42,644 nucleotides of DNA from CAZAGT01 sp964484515 (GCA_964484515.1 CAZAGT010000004.1:1-42644), one strand, 5' to 3'. Shown: positions 8,176 through 17,248, counted from the stretch's first letter. Notes: generated from the letters alone by a model not told the origin. Numbers and translations: made by a program.

Positions 8176-9393
8176 ATGAGCGTCCAGAGATTTGTCAGGG
8201 CCGGCTGGCTCATCGACGGTACCGGTGGGCCGATCCTGCGGGATGTTTCGCTCGAAATGGGGGAGGAGCGAATTACCGCGATCCGGGACGTCAAGGATGA
8301 ACACCCCGGATTCAGGCTTAGCGCTGACTTTGCGGAGTGCACCCTTTTGCCGGGGCTCGTGGACAGCCACTGCCACCTTTTTATGTCGGGGACCTCTGAT
8401 CCCCATGTGCGGGAAAGTCAGTTACGAGCGGATTTCCGGACGATACGGGAGGTGATCGGCGGGCACATTCGGCAACAGGTCGTGCATGGAATCGTCGCCG
8501 TCCGGGACGGAGGTGACTACGGCGGCCATGCGCTCCGGTACAAACAGCAGCTCCTTTCCGAGGAGCCGACGGCTCTGAGAATGATGGTGGCGGGCAAGGC
8601 CTGGCATGCCGCAAGACGCTATGGCCGCCTCATCGGGCGCCCTCCTAAAAGAGGCTTCAGCCTTGCCCAATCAATCTTCAAAGAACACGAGGGGATTGAT
8701 CACATCAAGATTGTCAACTCCGGGCTCAACAGCCTCTTGTCCTACGGTAGAGAAACATCTCCCCAATTTGATTTTGAGGAACTGAAGGAGGCCGTGGCCT
8801 TAGCAGGGAGGCTTGGGCTCAGGACGATGATTCACGCCAACGGCAGGCATCCTGTACGGGCGGCCATCGAGGCGGGCGGCCAATCGATCGAGCATGGATT
8901 CTTTATGGGCACCGAAAACATCGCCAAGATGGCTGAGCGAGGCGTCGTCTGGGTGCCCACCGCGTTTACCATGAAGGCCTACGCGGAGACCCTGAGCCCT
9001 GAGCGAGCGGAATCTGAAATCGCCAAACGGAACTTTGATCATCAGATCGCCCAGCTGTCCAAGGCCCAAGAGTACGGCGTCTCGATCGCCCTTGGGACCG
9101 ATGCCGGCAGTCTGGGGGTCCATCATGGTGAAGCCATGAGCCACGAGATCGATGCCCTTTTATCAGCCGGGTTTTCCGTCGAGAGAGCCATTCAGTGTGC
9201 CACCTGGAACGGTGCCGTGGTGCTTCGGATTGAACATGAATTGGGTAAACTGACACCAGGGATGCCCGCGAGTTTTGTGGTAGCGAAGGGGCCACCCCAA
9301 AATCTTCCGGGCTCATTGAGATCGCCGCAGGAGATCTGGGTACGAGGCGCCCGTCAAAGACCGAATGCGATCAGATTGTCGGAGCGCGTTTGA
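8176..9393 (+). CDS. Metal-dependent amidohydrolase
   Basis: This 405-residue protein is an imidazolonepropionase-like member of the amidohydrolase superfamily, enzymes with a metal-dependent TIM barrel that cut C-N or related bonds. Seen motifs are DSHCHL (HxH metal pair), HIKIVNSG (candidate lysine), MIHANGR and SIEHGF (metal histidines) and LGTDAGS (catalytic Asp). The N- and C-terminal beta strands (LIDGTGGPILRDVSL; GKLTPGMPASFVV) complete the fold. ATG at 8176 is preferred because GGAAGGG precedes it and the usual strand starts there; the frame is open back to a GTG at 8101. Its TGA overlaps the ATG of the histidine phosphatase at 9393, which implies translational coupling. The substrate is unknown; prolidase-like or imidazolonepropionase-like activities are possible. 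Confidence 0.88.
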   Translation: MSVQRFVRAGWLIDGTGGPILRDVSLEMGEERITAIRDVKDEHPGFRLSADFAECTLLPGLVDSHCHLFMSGTSDPHVRESQLRADFRTIREVIGGHIRQQVVHGIVAVRDGGDYGGHALRYKQQLLSEEPTALRMMVAGKAWHAARRYGRLIGRPPKRGFSLAQSIFKEHEGIDHIKIVNSGLNSLLSYGRETSPQFDFEELKEAVALAGRLGLRTMIHANGRHPVRAAIEAGGQSIEHGFFMGTENIAKMAERGVVWVPTAFTMKAYAETLSPERAESEIAKRNFDHQIAQLSKAQEYGVSIALGTDAGSLGVHHGEAMSHEIDALLSAGFSVERAIQCATWNGAVVLRIEHELGKLTPGMPASFVVAKGPPQNLPGSLRSPQEIWVRGARQRPNAIRLSERV

Positions 9394-10141
9394 TGCCGCA
9401 CGGAAGCACGTCAGAATCCCTTACAGCCCCTGTTATTTGTTTGGTCCGCCACGGACGAATCCCGGACTACCGCACCGATCAACCGCTTACGAGGCAAGGG
9501 CGCCGTGAAGCAAGGGCCACCGGCAGGACCCTGACAGATGACATTCAGGACTGTGAGAGGGTCAGGATATACAGCGGCCCGAGCCGTCGGACGCGTGAGA
9601 CGGCCGCTTTGCTGCGTGACAGCCTGCGTTCCACCGTGTCGGAAAAGGGAATACGCATCGACGTCGCCTCTGTCGTTGAAGTCGAGGACTGGTTGCAGAA
9701 TTTTCAGTTCTACCTTGACGGATTGAGCTACGACCCGATCGANNNNNNNNNNTCGAGGCCTTGTTTGACGTGAGCCTATGGCGTTCCCAGGAGAATCCTT
9801 CGCGGTGTCACATGGCATGTGTCGCATTCCATGACGCGTTTTGGCGTTCAGCGGACCCCATGGGCTACTGGTTGACGCACCCAAGCGAGGCGGTGGAATC
9901 ACCCCAGTCGGTTGCCGAGCGCACGTACGCCGGCGTGACCCACCACCTGAGCGAGGCGGCTCAAGCCGCGGAGGTAAGGTGCGATATCTGCGTAACTCAC
10001 TCGGCTAACCTACGTGCCTTCTTGCAGAGGGTGTTTGACGGTGTACCGAGCGAACCTCCATTTTGTGGAGTCGTCGTGATAGGCGGAGGATGGGTCCAAT
10101 ACGAGGGAAAGGTCGCGCCCTTGCCGATACCAGGGCGTTGA
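9393..10141 (+). CDS. Histidine phosphatase (phosphoglycerate mutase-like) family protein, interrupted by a scaffold gap
   Basis: The N-terminal half has the phosphohistidine signature LVRHGRI near the start, followed by LTRQGRREA and IYSGPSRRTRETAALL, which is the classic layout of the RHG phosphatase/mutase superfamily. After the run of N at 9743-9752 the protein continues from about 9755 (EALFDVSLWRSQ) to the stop at 10141, with the expected second catalytic histidine in CDICVTHSANLRAFLQ. The two halves are in different frames across the 10 N, so the true gap length is not 10 or the sequence beside it is off by a base. The start ATG overlaps the stop of the amidohydrolase. The substrate is not predictable. 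Confidence 0.75.
9743..9752. other. Assembly gap of 10 N
   Basis: A run of exactly ten N within the histidine phosphatase gene. The reading frame differs on its two sides, so the number is a placeholder. Confidence 0.99.
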
Positions 10142-10460
10142 GTTATTTCAAGAACCCAAGATGAATTTTTTTGAAATTACCGGTTGATTTTTGGGAGGCC
10201 GAAATCTAAGATGCCCCATCATGAATTGGGGGCCAAAATCCTTCCCCAGTACGGTCGGGGCGGCTGAAGCTCCGGCGAGAATAAGAGTCTCTATCAACTC
10301 GTCGTTCGGTTTTCTGTTAACTCCCTAAAAGCACAAGGCTTTGGTGAAGCAAAAGGAGTGCTAACGCATCTCTTCAATCCCTTTTTCTTCTCTGCTTGCT
10401 TTATCCGGCAAGAAGCCGGGTTCCAGCTATTCATGTTTCTTCTGTGGGAGGAGGACGATC
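10142..10460. other. Intergenic region without a supported gene
   Basis: About 320 bases with A/T-rich stretches (TGAATTTTTTTGAAATTA near 10160) and no frame with coding character. The end holds the GGGAGGAGGACGATC ribosome-binding region of the small gene at 10461. Confidence 0.4.
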
Positions 10461-10661
10461 ATGGCTAGAAAGGATCTGTGCAAGCACTTCATGGTCAAAG
10501 GGAAGTGTGACGACTGGGTCATCTCAAAGATCAAAGACCAGGCCCCGATTGTCGGTCTGGAGTATAGCAGTCCTGCATATATGGATGTTCTCGATGAGAT
10601 TTGTTTCGATTGCGGACAGTATGAGAGGAAAGGTCGCCCCTTTTTTTCGAAAAAACCGTGA
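10461..10661 (+). CDS. Small cysteine-containing protein, 66 residues
   Basis: The frame begins with ATG at 10461 behind a strong GGGAGGAGGACGATC. Four cysteines form two spaced pairs, C7/C16 (CKHFMVKGKC) and C48/C51 (EICFDCGQY), a layout that could bind a zinc ion or an Fe-S cluster. The protein is small, soluble, rich in Lys and aromatic residues and has no signal peptide. It stands alone between the phosphatase and the racemase homologue, about 385 bases before the latter. I do not recognise the family. The strong ribosome-binding site and paired cysteines make it a believable gene. Confidence 0.7.
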   Translation: MARKDLCKHFMVKGKCDDWVISKIKDQAPIVGLEYSSPAYMDVLDEICFDCGQYERKGRPFFSKKP

Positions 10662-10815
10662 ATCCTTGGGGACCGGCAGTCCCATACGACTGGATACCTG
10701 AGAAGCATCCGCTCGCCGGATCAGCTGTCCGGTCATACGGACCACCCTCACCTTGCTATCCTCCCGATCGTTTTCCCTCCCGTTCGGGATGCCCCCATGA
10801 GCACAGGACCCTTCC

Positions 10816-10843
10816 TTGACATCCCCCTACAAATATGTATCGT
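10816..10843 (+). promoter_or_regulatory. Candidate sigma-70 promoter upstream of the LarA-like gene
   Basis: TTGACA at 10816-10821 and TATCGT at 10838-10843 with 16 bases between. The -35 is perfect and the -10 is moderate. It would give a leader of about 195 bases before the racemase homologue at 11046; that leader contains no supported gene. Confidence 0.35.
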
Positions 10844-11045
10844 TGCCCTAACCATTTCTGCGATGACGCGGCGGCGCCAAGACAGCCCGGAGCCATGAAG
10901 CGCATTGGTTTTCGGCCGGCGGCTGAAGGGCCGGGTAATGAAGCTCCCCGTAGCAAGCTGCAGGGTATCCAGGCGAAGGCAATTGAATCGCCGACCGAGA
11001 GATTGGGTCAGGTGAAGGTTTGGACGGTCCATTCGAAGTAGGCTC

Positions 11046-12311
11046 ATGATGAAACAGGTCAACCTCTTGTGTGGTGAGAAGAAGATCGGGGTCGAGCTTC
11101 CGGAGTCGGTCCTTGTGCTGGAACCGAAACCCGTGAAAGCGGTGGTGGAGCCGATCGAGACCGTGCGTGAAGCCCTTGCCAAACCGATTGGTGGGCCGCC
11201 CCTTGGAGAGATGGCGCGTGGCAAGAAGGACGTCTGTGTCGTGATCTCGGATGTGACGCGACCGGTTCCCAACCGGACGATCTTGCCCCCCCTCCTTGAC
11301 ACCCTGGAGGCGAGCGGTGTGCCCGGAGATCGGATCACGATCCTGATTGCCACCGGTATGCACCGCCCCAACCTGGGTGATGAACTGGAATCCATGGTGG
11401 GCCGAGAAATCATGGATCACTTCTCGATTGTCAACCACGCCTGCAGGGATGCCGAAGCCTACCGCCTGGTGGATAGGATCGACGGAGCTCCCATCGAGAT
11501 CAACAAACACTACCTCGATGCCGACTTGAAGATCTTGACCGGCCTGATTGAACCCCACTTCTATGCCGGCTACTCAGGCGGCCGCAAATCAATCTTACCG
11601 GGGATCTCAAGCTTTGAGACCATGAAGTTCATGCATTCCTATCGCATGATCGATCATCCCGGCGTGACGAATTGCCGTTTACAAGGCAATCCCTTCCACG
11701 AATACGGGATCCGAATCACCGAGCTTGTGGGTGCCGATTTTCTCCTCAACGTGGTCATCAACTCGGAGAGGGAACTTGCGGGGGTCTTTGCAGGACACTA
11801 CAACAAGGCGCATGTGGCGGGGTGCGAGCTGGTAGCCCGCCAGGCAGCCGTCCCGGTAGAGCATCGGGTCGACATGGTGATCACTTCGGGCGGTGGCTAC
11901 CCCCTCGACGCAACGTTCTACCAGATCAGCAAGGCCCTCATCGGCGCCAGAGATATCCTTAAGAAGGGGGGCACCATCGTGGTGGCCTGTGAGTGCCGTG
12001 AGGGACTGGGAAGCCCGGAATTCTGCGGTATCCTGCGATCGGTTTGCAGTCACGAGGAGTTCGTGTCCGGGTTCTGCGACCCGGCGAACTTTGTGATCGA
12101 CCAGTGGTGTGCCCAGAATATCTACCAAGCGCTTGATCATGCGGGCAAGGTGTATGTCTATTCACCGGGCCTCTCGCATGAGGATCTGGATCCCATGGGG
12201 GCAATCAAGGTTGATGATCTCACGCCCACGATCCGTGACTTACTCCCGGACCACTCGAGGGTGGCGGTGATCCCGGACGGACCCTACGTCGTGGGTCTGG
12301 TCAGGAACTAG
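11046..12311 (+). CDS. larA: LarA-family nickel-dependent 2-hydroxyacid racemase/epimerase homologue
   Basis: A 421-residue member of the LarA family, whose lactate racemase swaps D- and L-lactate with a nickel-pincer cofactor tethered to lysine. All key LarA residues have counterparts at nearly the same numbers: H106 (H108) in TGMHRP, H171 (H174) in IEPHFYAGYSGG, K181 (K184) in GGRKSILPG, H197 (H200) in KFMHS, plus D69/R72 in SDVTRPVPN. Wider LarA homologues act on other 2-hydroxyacids and sugar acids, so lactate is not assured. The cofactor makers LarB, LarC and LarE are not in this window. ATG at 11046 has a weak ribosome-binding site. It is followed by the 11-haem cytochrome and the GlcD-like oxidase, which makes supplying a D-2-hydroxyacid to that oxidase an attractive role (inference). 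Confidence 0.88.
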   Translation: MMKQVNLLCGEKKIGVELPESVLVLEPKPVKAVVEPIETVREALAKPIGGPPLGEMARGKKDVCVVISDVTRPVPNRTILPPLLDTLEASGVPGDRITILIATGMHRPNLGDELESMVGREIMDHFSIVNHACRDAEAYRLVDRIDGAPIEINKHYLDADLKILTGLIEPHFYAGYSGGRKSILPGISSFETMKFMHSYRMIDHPGVTNCRLQGNPFHEYGIRITELVGADFLLNVVINSERELAGVFAGHYNKAHVAGCELVARQAAVPVEHRVDMVITSGGGYPLDATFYQISKALIGARDILKKGGTIVVACECREGLGSPEFCGILRSVCSHEEFVSGFCDPANFVIDQWCAQNIYQALDHAGKVYVYSPGLSHEDLDPMGAIKVDDLTPTIRDLLPDHSRVAVIPDGPYVVGLVRN

Positions 12312-12620
12312 GAGGCTGGAAAATGCTCATCTCGCCGGCCTCAGCGAGACGAAACCGGAGGAATGAGACGCCCGAGATCTCAGGATCGAGGATCGAGGTC
12401 CGTGGTACGAGAAAACACAGGATGAGGGGTCTTGTTCCTTGCGCTCGACCCTTTACCTTTTGCGTTCGTCACCGTGACCAAGGGCGAAGGCGACGGAGCC
12501 CTTCATTTCGCTCTGGGCCGGGCGCATGTCGAACGGCAAGTAGGGATCTGCGACAGCCTCCTCGGCTCAAGGCATGAGCCTCGGAACGAACGGGTTTCCC
12601 GAACGCTTCAAGGATGCACA
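12312..12620. other. Intergenic region with low-complexity repeat remnants
   Basis: About 309 bases. It includes ATCTCAGGATCGAGGATCG and nearby purine-rich units similar to the TTTGAGG-family flanks. Frames remain open here but lack coding character. AAGGATG at 12611-12617 serves as the ribosome-binding site of the cytochrome gene. Confidence 0.4.
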
Positions 12621-14402
12621 ATGCACCGACTTCAGCTTCTCTTTATTGTGATGGCGGCCCTCCTCTGGGTAAACCCGGCACAGGCCGGGGAGTCATGGTA
12701 TCTGGATCCCTACAGGTACCATGTGTCTGCTCATGGCCAAAACAGTTGTCTGGACTGCCACGAGAATGTGGCTGAGGAGACACTTCATCCCGATCCATCC
12801 AACGTCAACAGATCGGAGCCCGGCTCATTTGACGCGAGGCAGTGTATATCTTGCCACGACGATATCCTCGATAACCTGGATCAGGGGCGGCATGGCTCGC
12901 AGAAGGTTGATGACCGTTCCCTTTACCGAGATTGCACTCGCTGCCACGAGCCGCACTACCAGCTGGGACTGGGTGAGACTCCCATCGACACGACCGTGCC
13001 CATCCGTGAGCAGTGCGGTGCCTGCCATGAGAAGCACGAAGCGTTGCCCCCGCTGGCGGAAGAGGACGAAGCCTGCATGGCTTGTCACCGCCTCCCGGAG
13101 CCGGGTCGTCAAGAGGATCGTGAAAGAATCGAGCGACTTTGCTTCCACTGCCATGGAAATGATGAGAGCCACGCTCAACAGATTACCTCCGAACGGGTGC
13201 CGCCTATCGACGAAGAAGCATATCGTCAAACCGCTCATGCAGCCATATCCTGCATGACCTGTCATCCCCAGGCAGCACAATACGGACACGACAAGCAGGG
13301 CTTGGGCGATTGTCATCGGTGCCATCAGTATCATGATGAAAAAGTGGCCCATGACGCGCATCGATCTGTCAGCTGCGAGGCATGTCATCTTACGGGTGTC
13401 AGACCCGTCAGGGACACCGAGAGCGGACGTGTCCTTTGGGAGCGTGTGGACACAGGGAACCATACCTCAGACGTCCATGACATGCTGCGGCAGGGAGACA
13501 GCACGACTTGCCTGAGATGCCATGTAAGGGGTAATCAGGTTGGCGCGGTCGCGATGATTCTCCCACCGAAGAGTGTTATCTGCATGCCCTGTCATGCGGC
13601 GACCTTCTCTATAGCGGATGTCACCACGATCTCGGCCCTCATTATCTTCCTTGCCGGGATTGTCTTCCTCCTCGCATACGTCCTGAGCGGCTCCATGCCG
13701 GGGGTCGAGAGGCGTGGCCCACTGGTTAAGCTCTTTGCGGCGCTATGGAGCAGCATCAAAACCGTCTGTTCACCACGGATCTTCCCGATGCTCAGGGCGG
13801 TGGTCTTGGAAGGGCTGCTTCAAAGAAGACTCTTCAGACAATCCAGGTCGCGGTGGCTGATTCATGGACTCATCTTCTGGCCTTTCGTGTTTCGTTTCTC
13901 CTGGGGGATTGTTGCCCTGGTGGGTTCAATCTGGATGCCCGAGCGCTCCTTTGTGTGGCCCATGCTGGACAAGAACGATGCGGCCACCGCGCTCCTCTTT
14001 GATTTGAGCGGGATGATGCTTATGTTAGGCCTGCTTTTGGCGTTTGTTCGCGGAAGGATAGCCCAATCGAGCCGCCTGCCGGATCAGCCGCGCCAAGATC
14101 AGTTAGCGCTGGGCCTCATCGCCGCCATCGTCGTGATTGGATTTGTCCTGGAAGGTATGCGCATCGCCATGACAGGTCGACCTGAGGGATCGGTTTACGC
14201 TGTCGTCGGATATGCGATCAGCACCCTGTTCTCGAGCCCGAACGAACTTACGGACATTTACGGCATCATATGGTATATCCATGCGCTTCTGACAGGCGCC
14301 TTTGTGGCCTACCTTCCGTTTAGCCGGTTGTTGCACATCATCCTGGCCCCGATCGTCCTGGCCATGAGCGGAGCAATGGAGCACAAGCATGACCGGATGT
14401 AA
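12621..14402 (+). CDS. Eleven-haem cytochrome c fused to a NarI-like cytochrome b membrane domain
   Basis: This 593-residue protein starts with a signal peptide ending AQA/GES, then has eleven CXXCH motifs in the first ~325 residues: CLDCH, CISCH, CTRCH, CGACH, CMACH, CFHCH, CMTCH, CHRCH, CEACH, CLRCH, CMPCH. Five membrane helices follow. The last (from WYIHALLTGAF to LLHI) has two histidines 18 residues apart, the spacing of the haem b ligands in helix V of nitrate reductase subunit NarI. The second helix has one histidine (WLIHG) but Arg where NarI has its second. So a periplasmic multihaem wire is fused to a quinone-reactive cytochrome b. Its place before the GlcD/Fe-S/lipoyl genes suggests it links their electrons to quinone or periplasmic partners. 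Compare TmcA/TmcC and DsrM-type systems, where these parts are separate. ATG at 12621 precedes the signal peptide directly. Confidence 0.9.
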   Translation: MHRLQLLFIVMAALLWVNPAQAGESWYLDPYRYHVSAHGQNSCLDCHENVAEETLHPDPSNVNRSEPGSFDARQCISCHDDILDNLDQGRHGSQKVDDRSLYRDCTRCHEPHYQLGLGETPIDTTVPIREQCGACHEKHEALPPLAEEDEACMACHRLPEPGRQEDRERIERLCFHCHGNDESHAQQITSERVPPIDEEAYRQTAHAAISCMTCHPQAAQYGHDKQGLGDCHRCHQYHDEKVAHDAHRSVSCEACHLTGVRPVRDTESGRVLWERVDTGNHTSDVHDMLRQGDSTTCLRCHVRGNQVGAVAMILPPKSVICMPCHAATFSIADVTTISALIIFLAGIVFLLAYVLSGSMPGVERRGPLVKLFAALWSSIKTVCSPRIFPMLRAVVLEGLLQRRLFRQSRSRWLIHGLIFWPFVFRFSWGIVALVGSIWMPERSFVWPMLDKNDAATALLFDLSGMMLMLGLLLAFVRGRIAQSSRLPDQPRQDQLALGLIAAIVVIGFVLEGMRIAMTGRPEGSVYAVVGYAISTLFSSPNELTDIYGIIWYIHALLTGAFVAYLPFSRLLHIILAPIVLAMSGAMEHKHDRM

Positions 14403-14500
14403 AGCCTGCGGGCCGAGGAGGGTAGCGCTTTCGAGTGGAACTGGCCATCGTTCTTATCCATGAGGAGTCGTTTCCCCTTGGCATAAGTCAGCCCCGTCGC

Positions 14501-14640
14501 TTGCCGCGTGGCGGCCAGTTTGATCGACCGGGAAACTTCGTGAAGTTGGCACTCGAATTTGACATTTTGATATTGTTCGAGCTCTGTTCGAGATAAGGTA
14601 TCAAGAATCTCCTTTCATGAAGTTTCATATGAGGAATAAG
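14501..14640 (+). repeat. Structured ~140 bp element E, copy 2
   Basis: Second copy of the element at 3592-3735, same strand. It ends about 50 bases before the ATG of the glcD-like gene. AACTTCGTGAAGTT is a perfect hairpin here, and CTCGAA pairs with TTCGAG. The conserved TTGACA inside it has no good -10 partner. It could be a 5' leader, a small RNA or a mobile repeat. Confidence 0.7.
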
Positions 14641-14690
14641 GTGTTAGCGGGTAGCGGCCGGTCGCAAAGAAACTTGGGGAAACTCTTGTT

Positions 14691-16070
14691 ATGCAAAGAG
14701 CCGTTAGAGAGGCCCTGACCGAGATCGTCGGCGAGAAGAACTATACCGACAGCTTGATCGATATGGTCTCATACTCCTATGACGCCTCCGAGCACAGGCA
14801 AAGGCCGTCTTGCGGCGTCTGGGTCGAGACGGCCGAACAGGTCTCTGCGATCTTCCGTCTGGCCAACAAAGAGAGGCTGCCGGTCATACCTCGCGGTGCC
14901 GGTACGGGACTTTCCGGGATGGCCGTCCCCATCAAAGGCGGCGTCGTCATGGATCTGAGCCGTATGAACAAGATCCTCAAGATCAGCATAGAGGACCGCC
15001 TGGCCGTGGTCCAGCCCGGTACCATTTACATAGACCTCGAGAAGGCCTTAAGCCCCTATGGGTTCTTCTTTCCCCCTGACCCGGCCAGCGGCAAGGCTTG
15101 CACCCTGGGAGGTAACGTCTCAACCAACGCCGGTGGACTGAAGGGCGCAAAGTACGGTACCACCCGCGACTATGTCTTGGCTCTCCAGGTCGTCCTACCG
15201 GACGGCCGGATCATGAGAACGGGCTCCCAGGCCATGAAAAGCGTCTCCGGCTATGATCTGACGAGGCTCTTTGTGGGTTCTGAGGGAACGCTTGGGGTGG
15301 TTACCGAGATCACCCTTAAGATAAACCCGAAACCGACCGCTACGAGCACGGCGTTGGCCACGTTTGACGACCTAGAGGATGCCGGACACGCCATCACCCA
15401 GATTATGTACAGCGGTATCCTCCCAAGCGCCCTCGAAATCCTGGGCCGCCATACCATCCTTGCCATCAATCAGAATACGGACCTGGATCTACCGGAGGTG
15501 GGGGCCATGCTTTTGGCCGAGACGGACGGCTTTACCAAAGAAGAGACTGCATATCAGATGAGTAAGATCATCGAAGTCTTCAAGGCGAACCATCCGCGGG
15601 GGATCAAGCAGGCCGGATCCGAAGAGGAGGCTGAGGAACTCTGGTTGGCAAGGAAGTCCGCCTATGCGGTTCTCGCCAGGATCAAGACCCACTTTGTCCT
15701 CGAAGACATCACCGTACCCATGGCGCGAGTCGCCGAGATGCTGAAGGGCGTCGATGCCATAGCGGCCAAGCACCAATTACAAATCGCCACCTTTGGTCAT
15801 GCCGGCGATGGCAATCTCCATCCCCAAATCCTCTACGATGGCTACAATCCCCAAGAGGTCGAACGGATGGAGACCGCCTCGGCGGAGCTATTCAAGCTGG
15901 CCATCGATTTGGAGGGGACCCTGACTGGCGAGCACGGCATCGGCCTTTCAAAGGCCCCGTACATGGATCTTGAGCATGACCCGGTTGCAATGGACGTCAT
16001 GCGGACCCTTAAAAAGACCTTCGACCCGAACAATATCCTGAATCCTGGAAAGATGGCACTGGAGGAGTAA
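14691..16070 (+). CDS. glcD: FAD-linked 2-hydroxyacid dehydrogenase (GlcD / D-lactate dehydrogenase type)
   Basis: A 459-residue flavoprotein of the PCMH-type FAD-binding/FAD-oxidase C family, which includes GlcD, D-lactate and D-2-hydroxyglutarate dehydrogenases. The FAD domain has VIPRGAGTGLSGMAVPI, PPDPAS, CTLGGNVSTNAGG and VGSEGTLGVVTEITLK. The C-terminal domain has the catalytic metal-binding GHAGDGNLHP, LTGEHGIG and the closing DPNNILNPGK. It oxidises a D-2-hydroxyacid to the 2-oxoacid and passes electrons to an Fe-S partner. The Fe-S gene starts four bases after its stop, so they are surely co-translated. No GlcE subunit is present, which favours a lactate-type rather than a classical glycolate oxidase. 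ATG at 14691 follows GGGGAAACTCTTGTT. Confidence 0.92.
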   Translation: MQRAVREALTEIVGEKNYTDSLIDMVSYSYDASEHRQRPSCGVWVETAEQVSAIFRLANKERLPVIPRGAGTGLSGMAVPIKGGVVMDLSRMNKILKISIEDRLAVVQPGTIYIDLEKALSPYGFFFPPDPASGKACTLGGNVSTNAGGLKGAKYGTTRDYVLALQVVLPDGRIMRTGSQAMKSVSGYDLTRLFVGSEGTLGVVTEITLKINPKPTATSTALATFDDLEDAGHAITQIMYSGILPSALEILGRHTILAINQNTDLDLPEVGAMLLAETDGFTKEETAYQMSKIIEVFKANHPRGIKQAGSEEEAEELWLARKSAYAVLARIKTHFVLEDITVPMARVAEMLKGVDAIAAKHQLQIATFGHAGDGNLHPQILYDGYNPQEVERMETASAELFKLAIDLEGTLTGEHGIGLSKAPYMDLEHDPVAMDVMRTLKKTFDPNNILNPGKMALEE

Positions 16071-16073
16071 TAC

Positions 16074-17177
16074 ATGGAAGCCAAATATGAGTTTTCAAGG
16101 AAATACCGCGATCAAGTCTTGAAGTGCTCTCGCTGCGGATTCTGCCAAGCGGTCTGTCCGGTATACGGAGCCACTCTTCGTCCTGCCTACAATGCCCGCG
16201 GTAAGATGCTGCTGCTGAAGGAGGTGATGGAAGGGAGGATTGAACTGGGCGATGAACTAATCGAGACCCTATTTCAGTGCACGACCTGCGCCAGCTGTGC
16301 AGAGAATTGCCCCTCCGGGGTAAACGTGCCTGAGATCATCAAGTCGGTGCGCATGGATATGGTGAACATCGGTTCATGCCACCCCGCCTTCAAGGGGATG
16401 AACGAGGTGCTGAAATCACATACCAACATCTATGCCGAGGATGAGCCGGAGGATTTCGAGCGTGAGAGAAACAAGCAGGCCGAGTATGTCTACTTCATTG
16501 GATGCGTGGGTGCTTACCGGGAAGACGAGACAACAGCGGAAACCCTCGATCTCTTGGATCGCCTGAAGGTCGATTACACGCTCATCGACGAAGTCTGCTG
16601 CAGCGGGGTCCTGGAGGATGTTGGCTATCAAATCAACGAAAAGCTGGTGCGCACGAACATCGACCTTATCCTGGCCACAGGGGCTAAGACGGTCATTACG
16701 GGTTGTCCATATTGCTTTCGGACCTTCAACAACAAGCCGCAGTATGCTGAGCTCGTTGACAAGGGCATCAAGGTCGTTCATATCTCCCAGTTCCTCAAAG
16801 ACATCGATTTCGACGTTCAGACCGATAAACGGGTGACCTATCATGACCCGTGCGATCTGGGGAGGCACTGTGGGATCTACGAGGAGCCTCGCGAGATCAT
16901 CCGCAAGGTGGCTCCTGATTTCGTCGAACTGCCCCACAATCACGCCGATTCGCTCTGTTGCGGTGCCGGAGGCGGTGTGCGGGGAGCCTATCCGAAGAAT
17001 TCCCTGGCGATGTCCAGGCGGCGCTTGCAGGAGGTCGAGGAGGTCGGCGCGGAGGTGCTGTTGACCGAGTGCAACTCTTGTGTCCACAATTTCACAAACG
17101 CCAAGCTGCGTAAGCAGAAGATCAAGATCTACAATATTTCGCAGTTCCTGAATGAATTGATGGACCAGGCAGCCTAG
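16074..17177 (+). CDS. glcF: GlcF/HdrD-like iron-sulfur protein with two CCG domains
   Basis: A 367-residue cytoplasmic electron carrier. Two [4Fe-4S] ferredoxin motifs lie near the N-terminus (CSRCGFCQAVCP and CTTCASCAENCP). Two complete CCG domains follow: GCVGA / VCCSG / CPYC and DPCDLGR / LCCGAGGG / CNSC. In HdrB these cysteines hold non-cubane [4Fe-4S] clusters that do disulfide chemistry. ATG at 16074 follows GGAGGAG, which lies in the end of the glcD-like gene. It should take electrons from that flavoprotein. The next gene is the lipoyl protein, 266 bases further on, past a TTTGAGG-type repeat. Confidence 0.92.
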   Translation: MEAKYEFSRKYRDQVLKCSRCGFCQAVCPVYGATLRPAYNARGKMLLLKEVMEGRIELGDELIETLFQCTTCASCAENCPSGVNVPEIIKSVRMDMVNIGSCHPAFKGMNEVLKSHTNIYAEDEPEDFERERNKQAEYVYFIGCVGAYREDETTAETLDLLDRLKVDYTLIDEVCCSGVLEDVGYQINEKLVRTNIDLILATGAKTVITGCPYCFRTFNNKPQYAELVDKGIKVVHISQFLKDIDFDVQTDKRVTYHDPCDLGRHCGIYEEPREIIRKVAPDFVELPHNHADSLCCGAGGGVRGAYPKNSLAMSRRRLQEVEEVGAEVLLTECNSCVHNFTNAKLRKQKIKIYNISQFLNELMDQAA

Positions 17178-17248
17178 TATTATCAATGAGATATGTTGAG
17201 ATCCAGCAACGCGTCGTGCGTGATACGGAATTCGGAGGTTTCAGTAAG

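Noticed and set aside
10835..11041. 68-codon plus frame in the leader before larA
   Set aside because: No ribosome-binding site; it includes a palindromic CTCCCCGTAGCAAGCTGC stretch more like a repeat remnant.
12432..12620. Longer start for the multihaem cytochrome
   Set aside because: The extra 63 codons are not coding-like and would put the signal peptide inside the chain; ATG at 12621 has AAGGATG before it.
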